Of a stretch of 36,282 nucleotides of DNA, positions 26,401-33,176 are shown in pieces. A program made the translations under genes and the position numbers. The DNA is from Phormidium willei BDU 130791 (GTDB lineage Bacteria > Cyanobacteriota > Cyanobacteriia > Cyanobacteriales > Geitlerinemataceae), in contig LSZA01000038.1 in NCBI GenBank assembly GCA_001637315.1, positions 1 through 36,282 of the forward strand. Reading direction: 5' to 3'. Position 1 is the first letter of the stretch. Every line of letters starts with the position of its first letter. The notes under the pieces were generated by a model that ran no database searches, was not told the origin of the DNA, and saw only the letters and a program-made list of their open reading frames with translations.

Positions 26401-26795
26401 CAGGGTGAAACATCAAATGTCCTATAGTCGTTTAACCAAAATACCTCGGGTTCAGGAGTTTGACGAAACCCAGCCGGTTCTAAAATGGGCGTATGAAGCC
26501 ACCGCTGTAGCCTTAACCATTGACGAGACCCACTCGCTTCAGCCATAATGGGGTCAGACGGAGGGCGATCGCCACGAGACACAAAGACAGCATCGGGATG
26601 CAACAACTCATAAACCTCATCAACCGCCCGCTGAAGCAATTCACTCAACACGAATGACTCGCGAATGGTTAAAATAGATGTCGCCAGGTTAGTTTGCCAT
26701 AACGCGAGTGTTTGGGCGTCAACAGAGTCGCCACAGAACGATAATGACGGTGGTTGAGTTTGACCACTAGGATGATTGGGGGTTGACGGGTTCAT
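23469..26795 (-). CDS. Multi-sensor diguanylate cyclase (GAF-PAS4-GAF-GGDEF)
   Basis: A soluble 1108-residue protein expected to make cyclic di-GMP. Order: an N-terminal GAF resembling phytochrome-type GAFs (YWGLLVVQDYSSYRQW), a coiled coil, four PAS-like domains (about 260-375, 385-500, 510-630, 640-760), a second GAF (~790-930) and a C-terminal GGDEF domain. The GGDEF is RDPLTGLFNRRYLDE, then DIDHFKRFND, and GGEEM in the active-site loop, one conservative change from GGEEF. RGSD five residues before GGEE fits the RxxD inhibitory site. No EAL domain. The Cys in SPCCLAKRYQNF of the first GAF is not in a known bilin-binding context. A perfect AAGGAGGTG lies 18 bases before the ATG at 26795, and a GTG overlapping it at 26816 opens the frame. 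Confidence 0.92.
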   Translation of the reverse strand: MNPSTPNHPSGQTQPPSLSFCGDSVDAQTLALWQTNLATSILTIRESFVLSELLQRAVDEVYELLHPDAVFVSRGDRPPSDPIMAEASGSRQWLRLQRWLHTPILEPAGFRQTPEPEVFWLNDYRTFDVSPCCLAKRYQNFGNLAISLVVNQKYWGLLVVQDYSSYRQWKSFELEGLKLLACHVSQGIQQALEFEKQVATQKQSKLSDGENLDHDQPSSCESYDAWERQQWRLEKAQRQQERIQKTIEEQSAILRSFYNSCPLLMGVEELVDNEINMISYNHASLSVLFEEISPILGHSYQTGVADIRPSSEIFQLWLNRYRQAQAEQRPIQFEYQYQVDDKTYWFLAIVSFLGFSSQQYPRFSYVVEDISDRKQYELELNQLKEQLELVIEAASEGFWEIDYRSNRFYYSSHWKEMLGYQEHELSNSENTWRDLIVPDELDEVSQLLEDYKTGKTDEFIKTIQFCHKDGSIRYMYCRAIAIKDSSGQVVRIVGSNLDITSLKETEIALQDSEQNYRTIVENSEEGIWVINHEGQTTFVNSRLLEMLGYSEDEILNQSFLNFIDPEDQDITKTHLQQHNQGRSDSHLSKFRRKDGSILWARVSATTHYDSTGHPSGLISLLTDMTQMIEYQEALETSQMQLRGVLDSSLDGMMAFRSVRDEQGRILDFEWLLSNQAACDMVQRSKEELIGRRLLVEMPGNRDEGLFDDYVQVVESGAPSTRQFRYNHENIDHWFENIAVKLGDGFVVTFRDVTAAKTSQQQLQRLNRELEERLKDLERRNQEMKILNEVSDFLQACLTVEEACLAISSFVEPLFPNCSGAIFMANNSRNQVSRVAIWGSQLQSSEQFTPQDCWALRRGAVHYVDQSLQGLKCHHVYGSLQDFSTLCVPMIAQGETLGLLYLNSNNKAEISLIEQQLARTVAEQVSMAIANLQLRETLQQQSIRDPLTGLFNRRYLDEFFDQEIKRASRNDHGIGVIMLDIDHFKRFNDTYGHDAGDFVLQQVGQLLSRSVRGSDIACRYGGEEMTLLLPESSLATTARRAEEVCQRIRDLKLNYKNQLLPNVTSSLGVACFPEHGVTRVSLLRAADEALYRAKKGGRDQVIVSESWGI

Positions 26796-26930
26796 GTTAG
26801 CCGATATTGATTGCACCTCCTTAGAATCTCGTAGCCCCGAAATAGTGAAATTTCCCTACGTTATCTGACCTTTACCCTAGAAAAGAACTGTTTTTAAATT
26901 ATAAAACTATGCGTATTATTAGCTAGTTTT

Positions 26931-26940
26931 GATAATTATC
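26931..26940. promoter_or_regulatory. GATAATTATC palindrome upstream of diguanylate cyclase
   Basis: A perfect 10-bp palindrome followed by ATATCATATA. It resembles the repeated GATAAT units of Fur-type sites but lacks the full 19-bp consensus. It is 136 bases upstream of the ATG at 26795. A regulatory role is only suggested. Confidence 0.3.
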
Positions 26941-27004
26941 ATATCATATAAAGTCGTAAGCTATCGACTAACTTCACTAAATCTTTAAACTTTAATGTCG
27001 TGAA

Positions 27005-27035
27005 GCGATTAAGCCCTCAGCCTCGGCTCAATCGC
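27005..27035. repeat. Two-part hairpin GCGATT...AATCGC
   Basis: GCGATT (27005-27010) pairs with AATCGC (27030-27035), and inside it AGCC pairs with GGCT. It lacks a T-run, so it may belong to an untranslated leader, a small RNA or a dispersed palindrome. Confidence 0.45.
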
Positions 27036-27197
27036 CCAACACACGCACCGGCAACGCCTTCTCCCCCTGGCGATGACTCAGTGGCTGACACGGGTAACAA
27101 GAGACAATAGAAACATGACATACTAAACTCCAGAACCGTTTTTATAATTTCGCCTTAAACGATAGATAGCGTCCTATCTTATCTGACCATAGCCAAC

Positions 27198-27235
27198 AAA
27201 AAAGGGTGCAGTTCTGCGCCACAGAGAATGCACCC
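27198..27235 (-). terminator. Intrinsic terminator after the 44-residue gene
   Basis: Read on the minus strand, GGGTGCA (27235-27229) pairs with TGCACCC (27210-27204), the stem being extended by TTCT/AGAA, and it is followed at once by six T residues (27203-27198). It lies 37 bases after the small gene's stop, as expected for a Rho-independent terminator. Confidence 0.75.
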
Positions 27236-27271
27236 AATCCGACCAATGGGCCGGGCAAGGTTATGAGGGTC

Positions 27272-27406
27272 TTATTTCTTGTTTGCTTTAGAATTGAGTT
27301 CCTTTTCGGCTTTAATAGCCCCATTGGACATCACTAAGCCGCTACCGACCAAAATGGCGATCGCAAAGCCAACCACTACCCAATCCATCCAAGCTGGAAC
27401 TTCCAT
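27272..27406 (-). CDS. 44-residue single-span membrane protein
   Basis: A short gene encoding MEVPAWMDWVVVGFAIAILV followed by a Gly/Ser-rich end of helix and a lysine-rich tail (KAEKELNSKANKK). One membrane helix spans about residues 9-26; the positive tail suggests the C-terminus is in the cytoplasm or stroma side. It is real on three grounds: a good ribosome-binding site AGGAGAG 5-6 bases before the ATG, an intrinsic terminator after the stop, and no overlap with other genes. In size and layout it resembles small photosystem, cytochrome b6f or NDH subunits, but I could not match it to any I know. Divergent from ribBA. Confidence 0.75.
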   Translation of the reverse strand: MEVPAWMDWVVVGFAIAILVGSGLVMSNGAIKAEKELNSKANKK

Positions 27407-27559
27407 GTTTCTCTCCTGTCCTGCGGTCTACACTTGAGAGCTTATCGCATTTTCAGAGAGACTTCAGGAGAGGCCCTCGCAGCAGACCCCAATTTCGAGC
27501 TACAATCTGAAAAGACTTAAAGAAAGTTAACGATTTAGTTAAAGCAAGCGAAAACATCC
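27407..27559. promoter_or_regulatory. Divergent promoter region, small gene / ribBA
   Basis: TACAAT at 27501-27506 is a good -10 element (5 of 6) for ribBA but has no matching -35 at 17 bases. On the minus strand GATAAG preceded by TG could serve the 44-residue gene. No FMN riboswitch motif was found ahead of ribBA. Confidence 0.3.
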
Positions 27560-29251
27560 GTGGAATCGTCTCAAGCCAACGCCGACCGCTCCTTTCAATT
27601 CGATAGTATCGAAGACGCCCTTGCCGACCTGCGTGACGGAAAGTGTGTCGTCGTCGTCGACGATGAAAATCGTGAAAACGAAGGAGATGTCATCTGCACT
27701 GCCGAAGCCGTCACCGGCGAACTGATCAACTTCATGGCCGTCGAAGCCCGAGGGCTAATTTGCCTGGCCATGACCAAAGAGCGCTTAGATGAACTCGATC
27801 TACCGCTGATGGTCACCAGCAACACCGAAGCCAATCAAACCGCCTTCACCGTCAGTATCGACGCCTCCCCAGAATTGGGCGTCAGCACCGGCATTTCTGC
27901 CGAAGATCGCGCCCGCACCATTCGCGCCGCCGTTGACCCCAACACACAACCCAAAGACCTGCGCCGTCCCGGACATATCTTTCCCCTGCGCGCGCAAAAA
28001 GGAGGAGTCCTCAAACGAGCGGGTCATACGGAAGCGGGCGTTGATTTAGCCCGTCTAGCCGGACGTTATCCCGCCGGCGTCATCTGTGAAATCCAGAACC
28101 CCGATGGGACAATGGCGCGACTCCCAGAACTGATTGACTATGCCAAAGTTCATCAACTGAAACTCATCAGCATTGCCGATCTGATTAGCTATCGGCTGCA
28201 AAATGAGCGCTTTATCACCCGAGAAACCATCGCCGCCCTTCCGTCGGAGTTTGGTAACTTCCAGGTCTACGCCTATCGTAACCAGATGGATAACACCGAA
28301 CATCTGGCCATCGTCAAAGGGGATCCAAGCCAGTTCAGCGATCGCCCCGTCTTAGTGCGCGTCCATTCCGAATGTCTCACCGGAGATGCCCTCGGGTCCC
28401 TGCGTTGTGACTGTCGCCTGCAACTCCAGGCTGCCCTCAAAACCATTGAACAACGGGGCGAAGGCGTGGTTCTCTATTTGCGCCAAGAAGGGCGAGGAAT
28501 TGGGCTAATTAACAAGCTCAAAGCCTATTCCTTGCAAGACATGGGACTCGATACCGTCGAAGCCAACGAACGCCTCGGCTTCCCTCCCGACTTGCGTAAC
28601 TACGGCGTTGGGGCGCAAATGCTCAACGATCTCGGGGTGCGCCAAATTCGCCTAATTACCAACAATCCTCGTAAAATCGCCGGACTGCGGGGATATGGTA
28701 TCGAAGTGGTCGATCGCGTCCCCTTACTCATCGAAGCCAACGACTATAACTCCGTCTATCTAGCTACCAAAGCCAAAAAGCTCGGTCATTTGTTGCTGCA
28801 AACCTATCTGGCCACCGTCGCCCTGCAACTTCGGCAGCCATCCCTGACGAGTGAAGGGCGATCGCAGCTTCTCAAAGATCTACAAGACCTGGCCCGAGAG
28901 CATCATCTCCTGTTGCAAGAAGAAACCCGGCCCGTGACCGTGGCTCTCTTTGGGACTTCGGCGTTGACCTTCCATATCGGCTTTGACCAAGCGAATCTAG
29001 CGAAACCCGACTGGTACGATGACCCAGATCATCCCTATGTCAAGGCCTTAGTTTCGATCCTCGATCGCCTCAGCACCTGGGACGCGATCGCCTCCCTCGA
29101 ATTTCTCCTGGCCAATGGCCAAGATCCCATGACCAGCCTCAAAGGAAAGCTGGCTCGGCGCAACCTAGCCCCCGGAGAATTTCCCTCAGCCATCTGCGGC
29201 GATTGGGCCACCCAGAACATCTATCACGTGCAGCCAAATCACCTAGATTAA
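27560..29251 (+). CDS. ribBA: RibBA: DHBP synthase / GTP cyclohydrolase II
   Basis: A bifunctional enzyme that starts both branches of riboflavin synthesis: RibB makes 3,4-dihydroxy-2-butanone 4-phosphate from ribulose 5-phosphate, RibA opens GTP. RibB motifs are [10 protein letters not shown] (34-43) and [14 protein letters not shown] (155-168). RibA shows the zinc cysteines in [19 protein letters not shown] (Cys272, 283, 285) and RQEGRGIGL (308-316). About 150 residues beyond residue 415 have no match to either catalytic domain; similar extensions are known in cyanobacterial RibBA. Translation begins at GTG (27560). Coding sequence is rich in HIP1. No riboflavin neighbours are present. Confidence 0.95.
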   Translation: MESSQANADRSFQFDSIEDALADLRDGKCVVVVDDENRENEGDVICTAEAVTGELINFMAVEARGLICLAMTKERLDELDLPLMVTSNTEANQTAFTVSIDASPELGVSTGISAEDRARTIRAAVDPNTQPKDLRRPGHIFPLRAQKGGVLKRAGHTEAGVDLARLAGRYPAGVICEIQNPDGTMARLPELIDYAKVHQLKLISIADLISYRLQNERFITRETIAALPSEFGNFQVYAYRNQMDNTEHLAIVKGDPSQFSDRPVLVRVHSECLTGDALGSLRCDCRLQLQAALKTIEQRGEGVVLYLRQEGRGIGLINKLKAYSLQDMGLDTVEANERLGFPPDLRNYGVGAQMLNDLGVRQIRLITNNPRKIAGLRGYGIEVVDRVPLLIEANDYNSVYLATKAKKLGHLLLQTYLATVALQLRQPSLTSEGRSQLLKDLQDLAREHHLLLQEETRPVTVALFGTSALTFHIGFDQANLAKPDWYDDPDHPYVKALVSILDRLSTWDAIASLEFLLANGQDPMTSLKGKLARRNLAPGEFPSAICGDWATQNIYHVQPNHLD

Positions 29252-29267
29252 GTCTCTCAGGCTCGCT

Positions 29268-29843
29268 TTAGGCTTTAGCTTCGACCATTTCGATGACGTT
29301 CCCCTGAAGGTCTTTTAAAAGGAAGTTCAGGGGTTTTTCACTGCGGATTTTATATTTAGCCCCCTGACGTTGAGCCTGTAACAGCACTTCTTCGAGACAG
29401 TCGCGATCGAAACAGACATGACGTTGGCGATTCTGCCGTCCTAAACTGGCCCCGGCGATCACGTGCAATTGGGCATTCTTTTTCAGTTGATACCATAACC
29501 CTTCCGGTTCCGGCATCGGGCGTGAGGGACCAAAGTCCGCCGACAGGTACAGCGGGTCAACGGCCGCTGCCCCGAGAGTTTGATCGTAGTTGTAATAATA
29601 ATGGAGCGGAACCTCCGCCGCCGGGAGTCGTAGCTCACCTTCATAAAACTGTTGGGCGATCGCCAGATCCGAAACCATCACCGTATGCACCTTAGGGGCG
29701 CTGGTGAGAAACATCCACATGGCAACGGCATAGGCCCCCAACAACATCACCATAATGCCCTGAGTCGAAAACAGGGTATCCATTAATGGTAAGGCGGCAA
29801 ACAGACTCGGGGAAATCAGTACACTCAAAACAAGTTCAACCAT
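29268..29843 (-). CDS. Membrane-anchored VOC (glyoxalase-like) protein
   Basis: A 191-residue protein with N-terminal hydrophobic segments (LVLSVLISPSLFAALPL and GIMVMLLGAYAVAMWMFL, about 5-48) followed by a glyoxalase/VOC domain. The VOC part is seen in KVHTVMVSDLAIAQQFYEGEL at its start, RHVCFD in the middle and FLLKDLQGNVIEMVEA at its end. VOC proteins bind metal and act as lyases, dioxygenases or binding proteins; only one clear histidine (RHVCFD) and one Glu (IEMVEA) stand as possible ligands. The function is not known. It converges with ribBA (stops 16 bases apart) and is divergent from the sigma-like gene. Confidence 0.8.
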   Translation of the reverse strand: MVELVLSVLISPSLFAALPLMDTLFSTQGIMVMLLGAYAVAMWMFLTSAPKVHTVMVSDLAIAQQFYEGELRLPAAEVPLHYYYNYDQTLGAAAVDPLYLSADFGPSRPMPEPEGLWYQLKKNAQLHVIAGASLGRQNRQRHVCFDRDCLEEVLLQAQRQGAKYKIRSEKPLNFLLKDLQGNVIEMVEAKA

Positions 29844-29876
29844 AGATATGTGCGAATCGGGGGAACTCTCCCGCTT

Positions 29877-29914
29877 TCAATTGGCGAATTTCTTTCTCTA
29901 GTTTAGCCAATTGA
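29877..29914. promoter_or_regulatory. 9-bp inverted repeat in VOC / sigma-like divergent region
   Basis: TCAATTGGC (29877-29885) is complementary to GCCAATTGA (29906-29914), with 20 bases between. It sits 34 bases ahead of the VOC gene start and 110 bases ahead of the sigma-like gene. It could be a two-half-site operator or a leader hairpin. Confidence 0.5.
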
Positions 29915-30023
29915 TGAAGATTGGTGAACTCGCTGGCTCCCTAGACAGGTCAGGGCTGGCCCCGTTGTCCTTGATTTGGGCAGTGGCCACGGTATGCTAA
30001 GGACAGGTTTTTCCCACAGGCGA

Positions 30024-30716
30024 ATGCAAATCCCAACGTTCCCCGAAGCTCAACACCCAATCGTCAAATCTCTGTTTCACCACAGCGATCGCGAACTCTT
30101 AACGCTTTATCAGCGCTACCCACAAGAGGGGAAATATTTTACGGCCCTGTTTTGTCGCTACAGTGCCATTGTCTATACCCTCGTTCACCATTCCGTCACC
30201 TCTCCGGTGCGAGCCGATTACCTGTTTGTGCTGATTTGGCAACGGATTTTCCATGAAATGCGATCGCTCGATCTCAACCCCAGTGCAGACGCTAATGAAG
30301 ACGAGACGGGGGAAGTCACCCTACAAAATTGGTTGATTCAACTGACGGCCCTATCGATTGATCAGGCCCAACTCCCCGACGTTGAGGCGATCCAATACTC
30401 CCTAGAAACCGCCCCACCTCCGTTATGGTGCTATCTCCAACAGGCTCTCGATCTCCTCGATCCTCGATCGCGCCTGATGGTGGTAATGTCCCAAACCTTT
30501 AAGTGGAGTGAAACCCGCATTGCGGCCTATCTACAAGCCGAAGGAGAACGACTGACCCCCGCCGATGTGGCCCGAGAGTTACCCTCAGGCTATCGAGAAC
30601 TTGAAGCCAATCTCCCCGAGGACATTCGCGCCATTTATCTTGGCAGCGGCGATCGCCCCGTAGAATCGTTGAACTCCCAGTTCTCCTCAGAACAGGTTTC
30701 CCAAGAGATATCCTAA
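30024..30716 (+). CDS. Degenerate sigma-70-like (ECF-type) protein
   Basis: A 230-residue protein with weak but ordered likeness to sigma factors. The N-terminal part (about 20-80: YFTALFCRYSAIVYTLVHH, then DYLFVLIWQRIFHEM) matches region 2. A separate C-terminal part (ALDLLDPRSRLMVVMSQTFKWSETRIAAYL, then LTPADVARELP) looks like region 4 with its helix-turn-helix. The usual region-2 DAEDL and basic promoter-contact residues are not clear, so it may be a divergent sigma factor or a former one. The frame opens at a TTG (29976) with an ATG at 29994; I choose ATG 30024, giving MQIPTFPEAQH. A secreted TPR gene follows after 29 bases on the same strand. Confidence 0.65.
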   Translation: MQIPTFPEAQHPIVKSLFHHSDRELLTLYQRYPQEGKYFTALFCRYSAIVYTLVHHSVTSPVRADYLFVLIWQRIFHEMRSLDLNPSADANEDETGEVTLQNWLIQLTALSIDQAQLPDVEAIQYSLETAPPPLWCYLQQALDLLDPRSRLMVVMSQTFKWSETRIAAYLQAEGERLTPADVARELPSGYRELEANLPEDIRAIYLGSGDRPVESLNSQFSSEQVSQEIS

Positions 30717-30745
30717 ACTCTAGAGCCGAAAGCAATTAAGGGATG

Positions 30746-31795
30746 ATGAGACCAATCTGCATAAGTCGACTGGCGGGCCTATCTCTGTTGGCGTTGCTAT
30801 GGCTTCCCCAACGGCCAGCATTCGGCCAAGACTTAGACTCCCCCGAGGCGGGCGTACGCATCGAACGCAGCCGGGACACCTCCACTCGTACGGAGGCCGA
30901 TCGCCGCCTCCAACAAGGCCGCGAACAACGCCGTCAGGGGAATTATCAAGCGGCGATCGCCCTCTGGCAAGAGGCCCTCGACCTCTATACTCAGATGTAC
31001 GACTGGGGCGCTATCACGCAGTTGTATACGGAGTTAGGCTCAGCCTACGCCCAATTAAATAACTTAAGCCAAGCCCAACAGATGTTTGAGGCTCAAGTCT
31101 CTCTGACGCGACAACGAGACAATCAGCGGGACTTAATGACAGGGTTAAACAACTTAGGAACCGTTTTCCTCCAGCGAGGAGAGTTTTCCAGAGCGCAACA
31201 GGCCTTTGAAGAAGCCCTCGCCTTAGCCTCTCAAAACAATGTGATTCGGGTTCTCGGCTTAACTCAGAGTAACCTCGGCTTACTCGAAGCCACCCAGGGC
31301 AACTATCGTCAGGCAGTTTCCCTCTATGAACAGGCCTTGCAATATCGGATTCAGTCTCGGGATATTTCGGGCCAGGCTAATACCTTTAATCATCTCGGCG
31401 ATGCTTATTGGGCCTTGGACGATTATGATAATGCGATCGCCAACTATGGGGCGGCGTTACGCCAAGTTCAGGGCCGAGAATCGGAGTTTGAGACCTATTT
31501 GCGGGCTGTAGATGGCTTGGCGATCGCCCATCGCTCCGTCGGCCGTTATCTGCGCAGTCAGGAACTCCTTGAAGAGCGGTTACGACGGGTTCGCGAACGA
31601 GACAATCTACGGGAAGAGATGAATAGCCTCGTGGCCTTAGCCCAACTCTATCAGACCGCCGGGGAACGCCAAGAGGCCATTCGCTTATACAGTGGCGCGA
31701 TCGCCGTCGCCGAAGAATTAGACGATATTCGCGCCGTTTCCGCCCTAGAGAACACCTTGAGTCGGTTAATACGGCTGAGTTCCCAAGAAAATTAG
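30746..31795 (+). CDS. Secreted TPR protein
   Basis: A 349-residue protein with a signal peptide (SRLAGLSLLALLWLPQRPAFG, cleavage near residue 28) and about six or seven tetratricopeptide repeats filling residues ~50-345. Examples are GREQRRQGNYQAAIALWQEA, LGTVFLQRGEFSRAQQAFEEA and LGDAYWALDDYDNAIANYGA. TPR proteins are scaffolds; this one would act in the periplasm or thylakoid lumen. Two ATGs in a row (30743, 30746) follow AAGGG; the second has better spacing. With the sigma-like gene just upstream it may form a two-gene operon. Confidence 0.85.
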   Translation: MRPICISRLAGLSLLALLWLPQRPAFGQDLDSPEAGVRIERSRDTSTRTEADRRLQQGREQRRQGNYQAAIALWQEALDLYTQMYDWGAITQLYTELGSAYAQLNNLSQAQQMFEAQVSLTRQRDNQRDLMTGLNNLGTVFLQRGEFSRAQQAFEEALALASQNNVIRVLGLTQSNLGLLEATQGNYRQAVSLYEQALQYRIQSRDISGQANTFNHLGDAYWALDDYDNAIANYGAALRQVQGRESEFETYLRAVDGLAIAHRSVGRYLRSQELLEERLRRVRERDNLREEMNSLVALAQLYQTAGERQEAIRLYSGAIAVAEELDDIRAVSALENTLSRLIRLSSQEN

Positions 31796-31814
31796 AGGCC
31801 GACCTGTTAGAGGC

Positions 31815-32183
31815 CTACTTGAAAGAACGGCCAAAGGGGAATAGAGCCAATTGGATCAGTTTGATATGCTGTTTGGCAAAGGGAAGCCCAATAATGGTAA
31901 TCGCCAGAATCGCCGCGTGGATGAGGTGAGACACCGCAATTTCCCAACCGAAGAGCAAAATCCAAATGACGTTGAAAACCGTCTTGAGGACACTATTGGG
32001 ATTCTCGTCTTCGACAATTTTCCGGCCGAAGGGCGTCATCGTCGCAAAGCCCAACTTAATGGCTTGTAGGCCCAGGGGAATGCCGACAATGGTTAGACAT
32101 AACCCCAGTCCGCCGATGATGTAACCGATACCCGACAACAAGCCGCCGAAGATTAACCAGATGACGTTACCAATAAGACTCAT
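31815..32183 (-). CDS. YccF domain-containing membrane protein
   Basis: A 122-residue protein with two related halves, each with a hydrophobic stretch followed by a G-I-P or G-L-P turn and FGR. Half one: NVIWLIFGGLLSGIGYIIGG, CLTIVGIPLGLQAIKL, TPFGRK. Half two: NVIWILLFGWEIAVSHLIHA, ITIIGLPFAKQHIKL, FPFGRS. This internal duplication is the hallmark of YccF (DUF307). About four membrane helices are expected. The role of the family is not established. Convergent with the TPR gene, whose 3' end carries TTAGAGGCC repeated 15 bases apart (31792-31800 and 31807-31815). Confidence 0.88.
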   Translation of the reverse strand: MSLIGNVIWLIFGGLLSGIGYIIGGLGLCLTIVGIPLGLQAIKLGFATMTPFGRKIVEDENPNSVLKTVFNVIWILLFGWEIAVSHLIHAAILAITIIGLPFAKQHIKLIQLALFPFGRSFK

Positions 32184-32254
32184 GGTGGTTCAGGTTGCAA
32201 AGGATTTTGGAGTAAGCTCTTAACTATCATAGCGAGATTCCCGGAAATTCACTG

Positions 32255-32602
32255 ATGGACGAGCAAACCGCCCGAAATTTCATCCTCGATCAAGGCATGG
32301 CCTTACAAGAGCAACGTAATCCTAATGCCTTCTTGGTCTTATTGCAGCAAGGGAAGTCACCGGTTCCCGGACAAATGACCTCGCTGTTACTGGCGTTGAA
32401 GATTCTCTATCAGTCGTTGCAAGGAACCTCAACGATTGATCGTCCCCTGGCTTATTCACTGTACCGTTTGGCTCGTGACAGCCGCCACCATTTTGAGGAG
32501 GGCCGCCGCAACGGTGTATCCTGGTCACCGTTATTGATTGCCGATTTAGACCGTTTAGATCGCTTGGTGGGTAGTATTCTTTCGGGAGTCTGGCAGGATT
32601 AG
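32255..32602 (+). CDS. Conserved small cytoplasmic protein, function unknown
   Basis: A 115-residue protein with no signal peptide or membrane segment, mostly helical. It contains RNPNAFLVLLQQGKSPVPGQ, a helix TSLLLALKILYQSL, then LAYSLYRLARDSRHHFEEG and a C-terminal helix DLDRLDRLVGSILSGVW. I believe related proteins are common in cyanobacteria and are sometimes labelled dethiobiotin synthetase, a label I would not trust since no P-loop or DtB residues are visible. The ATG at 32255 lies 71 bases from the start of the divergent yccF-like gene. A GGCAAGA tandem repeat follows its stop. Confidence 0.72.
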   Translation: MDEQTARNFILDQGMALQEQRNPNAFLVLLQQGKSPVPGQMTSLLLALKILYQSLQGTSTIDRPLAYSLYRLARDSRHHFEEGRRNGVSWSPLLIADLDRLDRLVGSILSGVWQD

Positions 32603-32615
32603 GCAAGAGGCAAGA
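32602..32615. repeat. Tandem heptamer GGCAAGA x2
   Basis: Two perfect copies of GGCAAGA plus a partial third fill the 16-base gap between convergent stops. Short heptameric tandem repeats are common between genes of filamentous cyanobacteria. This is a minimal example and may be chance. Confidence 0.35.
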
Positions 32616-32618
32616 GGC

Positions 32619-33176
32619 TTACAAATCGGCTTGGACGGCGGCAATATCATCAACTAGAATGAGAGACAATTGGCCCAAAACCGGATCTTCGCCATCTTGT
32701 TCTGTGATTTCGAGCCAATAGCCAAAGCGATCGCCTCGCCAGAGTTGACCCCGTCGTACCGTCAACCCCTCCTCACCGGCGAGAACCGTGTAATCATGGA
32801 CTAACTCGGCATTACGATAATCTTGATAGAGATCTAAGCCATAGATTGCGCGTAAGGCTTCGATGAGGCGATCGCCCGTCACCCCATTGCGATAGTCTAA
32901 AATCTCAATCCATTCACTGCGAATCCAGGTTTCTCCAATCCCAAAACCTCGCTCAGTGGGTAGGGTTTTCGAGGCGACGAAGGTTAACCGTTGTCCGGGA
33001 ATGTCGCTACGACTGACTCGTAAACTGCCTCGCCGGCCATCCGGAAGCAGAGGATTGGTATAAATCCAATTGGCCACCTCCTCAACAGATTCTCCTGGAA
33101 GGGCCAAACTCGGCATTGGGACCAGCAACAACGCGGCGATCGCAGGGCTGACCCGTTTTACAACCCGTCTCATCAT
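32619..33176 (-). CDS. Predicted secreted protein coupled to miaA
   Basis: A 185-residue protein of unknown family. The N-terminus is a signal peptide (MMRRVVKRVSPAIAALLLVP, cleavage near MPSLAL), so it is likely exported to the periplasm. The mature part has SLRVSRSDIPGQRLTFVAS, WIRSEWIEILDYRNGVTGDRLIEALRAIYG and VRRGQLWRGDRFGYWLEI, an alpha/beta pattern with no recognised catalytic motif. Three ATGs are possible: 33197, 33176 and 33173. I take 33176, which overlaps the miaA stop as ATGA (four bases), a typical coupling. Why a secreted protein should be tied to a tRNA-modifying enzyme is unclear. Confidence 0.72.
   Translation of the reverse strand: MMRRVVKRVSPAIAALLLVPMPSLALPGESVEEVANWIYTNPLLPDGRRGSLRVSRSDIPGQRLTFVASKTLPTERGFGIGETWIRSEWIEILDYRNGVTGDRLIEALRAIYGLDLYQDYRNAELVHDYTVLAGEEGLTVRRGQLWRGDRFGYWLEITEQDGEDPVLGQLSLILVDDIAAVQADL

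Larger units (their letters stand above)
26796..27271. other. Long AT-rich non-coding stretch
   Basis: No supported gene. It contains the strong SD-like AAGGAGGTG (minus, 26814-26822), the perfect palindrome GATAATTATC at 26931-26940 in AT-rich DNA, a hairpin at 27005-27035, and a terminator at 27198-27235 for the 44-residue gene. The stretch 27041-27197 has no assigned feature. Presumably it carries the promoter of the diguanylate cyclase gene. A small minus-strand frame at 27142-27324 overlaps the terminator and the small gene and is not credible. Confidence 0.55.

Noticed and set aside
26990..27120. Possible cobalamin or cyclic-di-GMP riboswitch upstream of the diguanylate cyclase
   Set aside because: CCACTG (minus strand) and CACGCAC (plus strand) each resemble one conserved motif, but the other required boxes are absent and no supporting fold was found.
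27142..27324. Minus-strand 60-codon frame
   Set aside because: It spans the intrinsic terminator and the 3' end of the 44-residue gene, which has a good ribosome-binding site; not credible.
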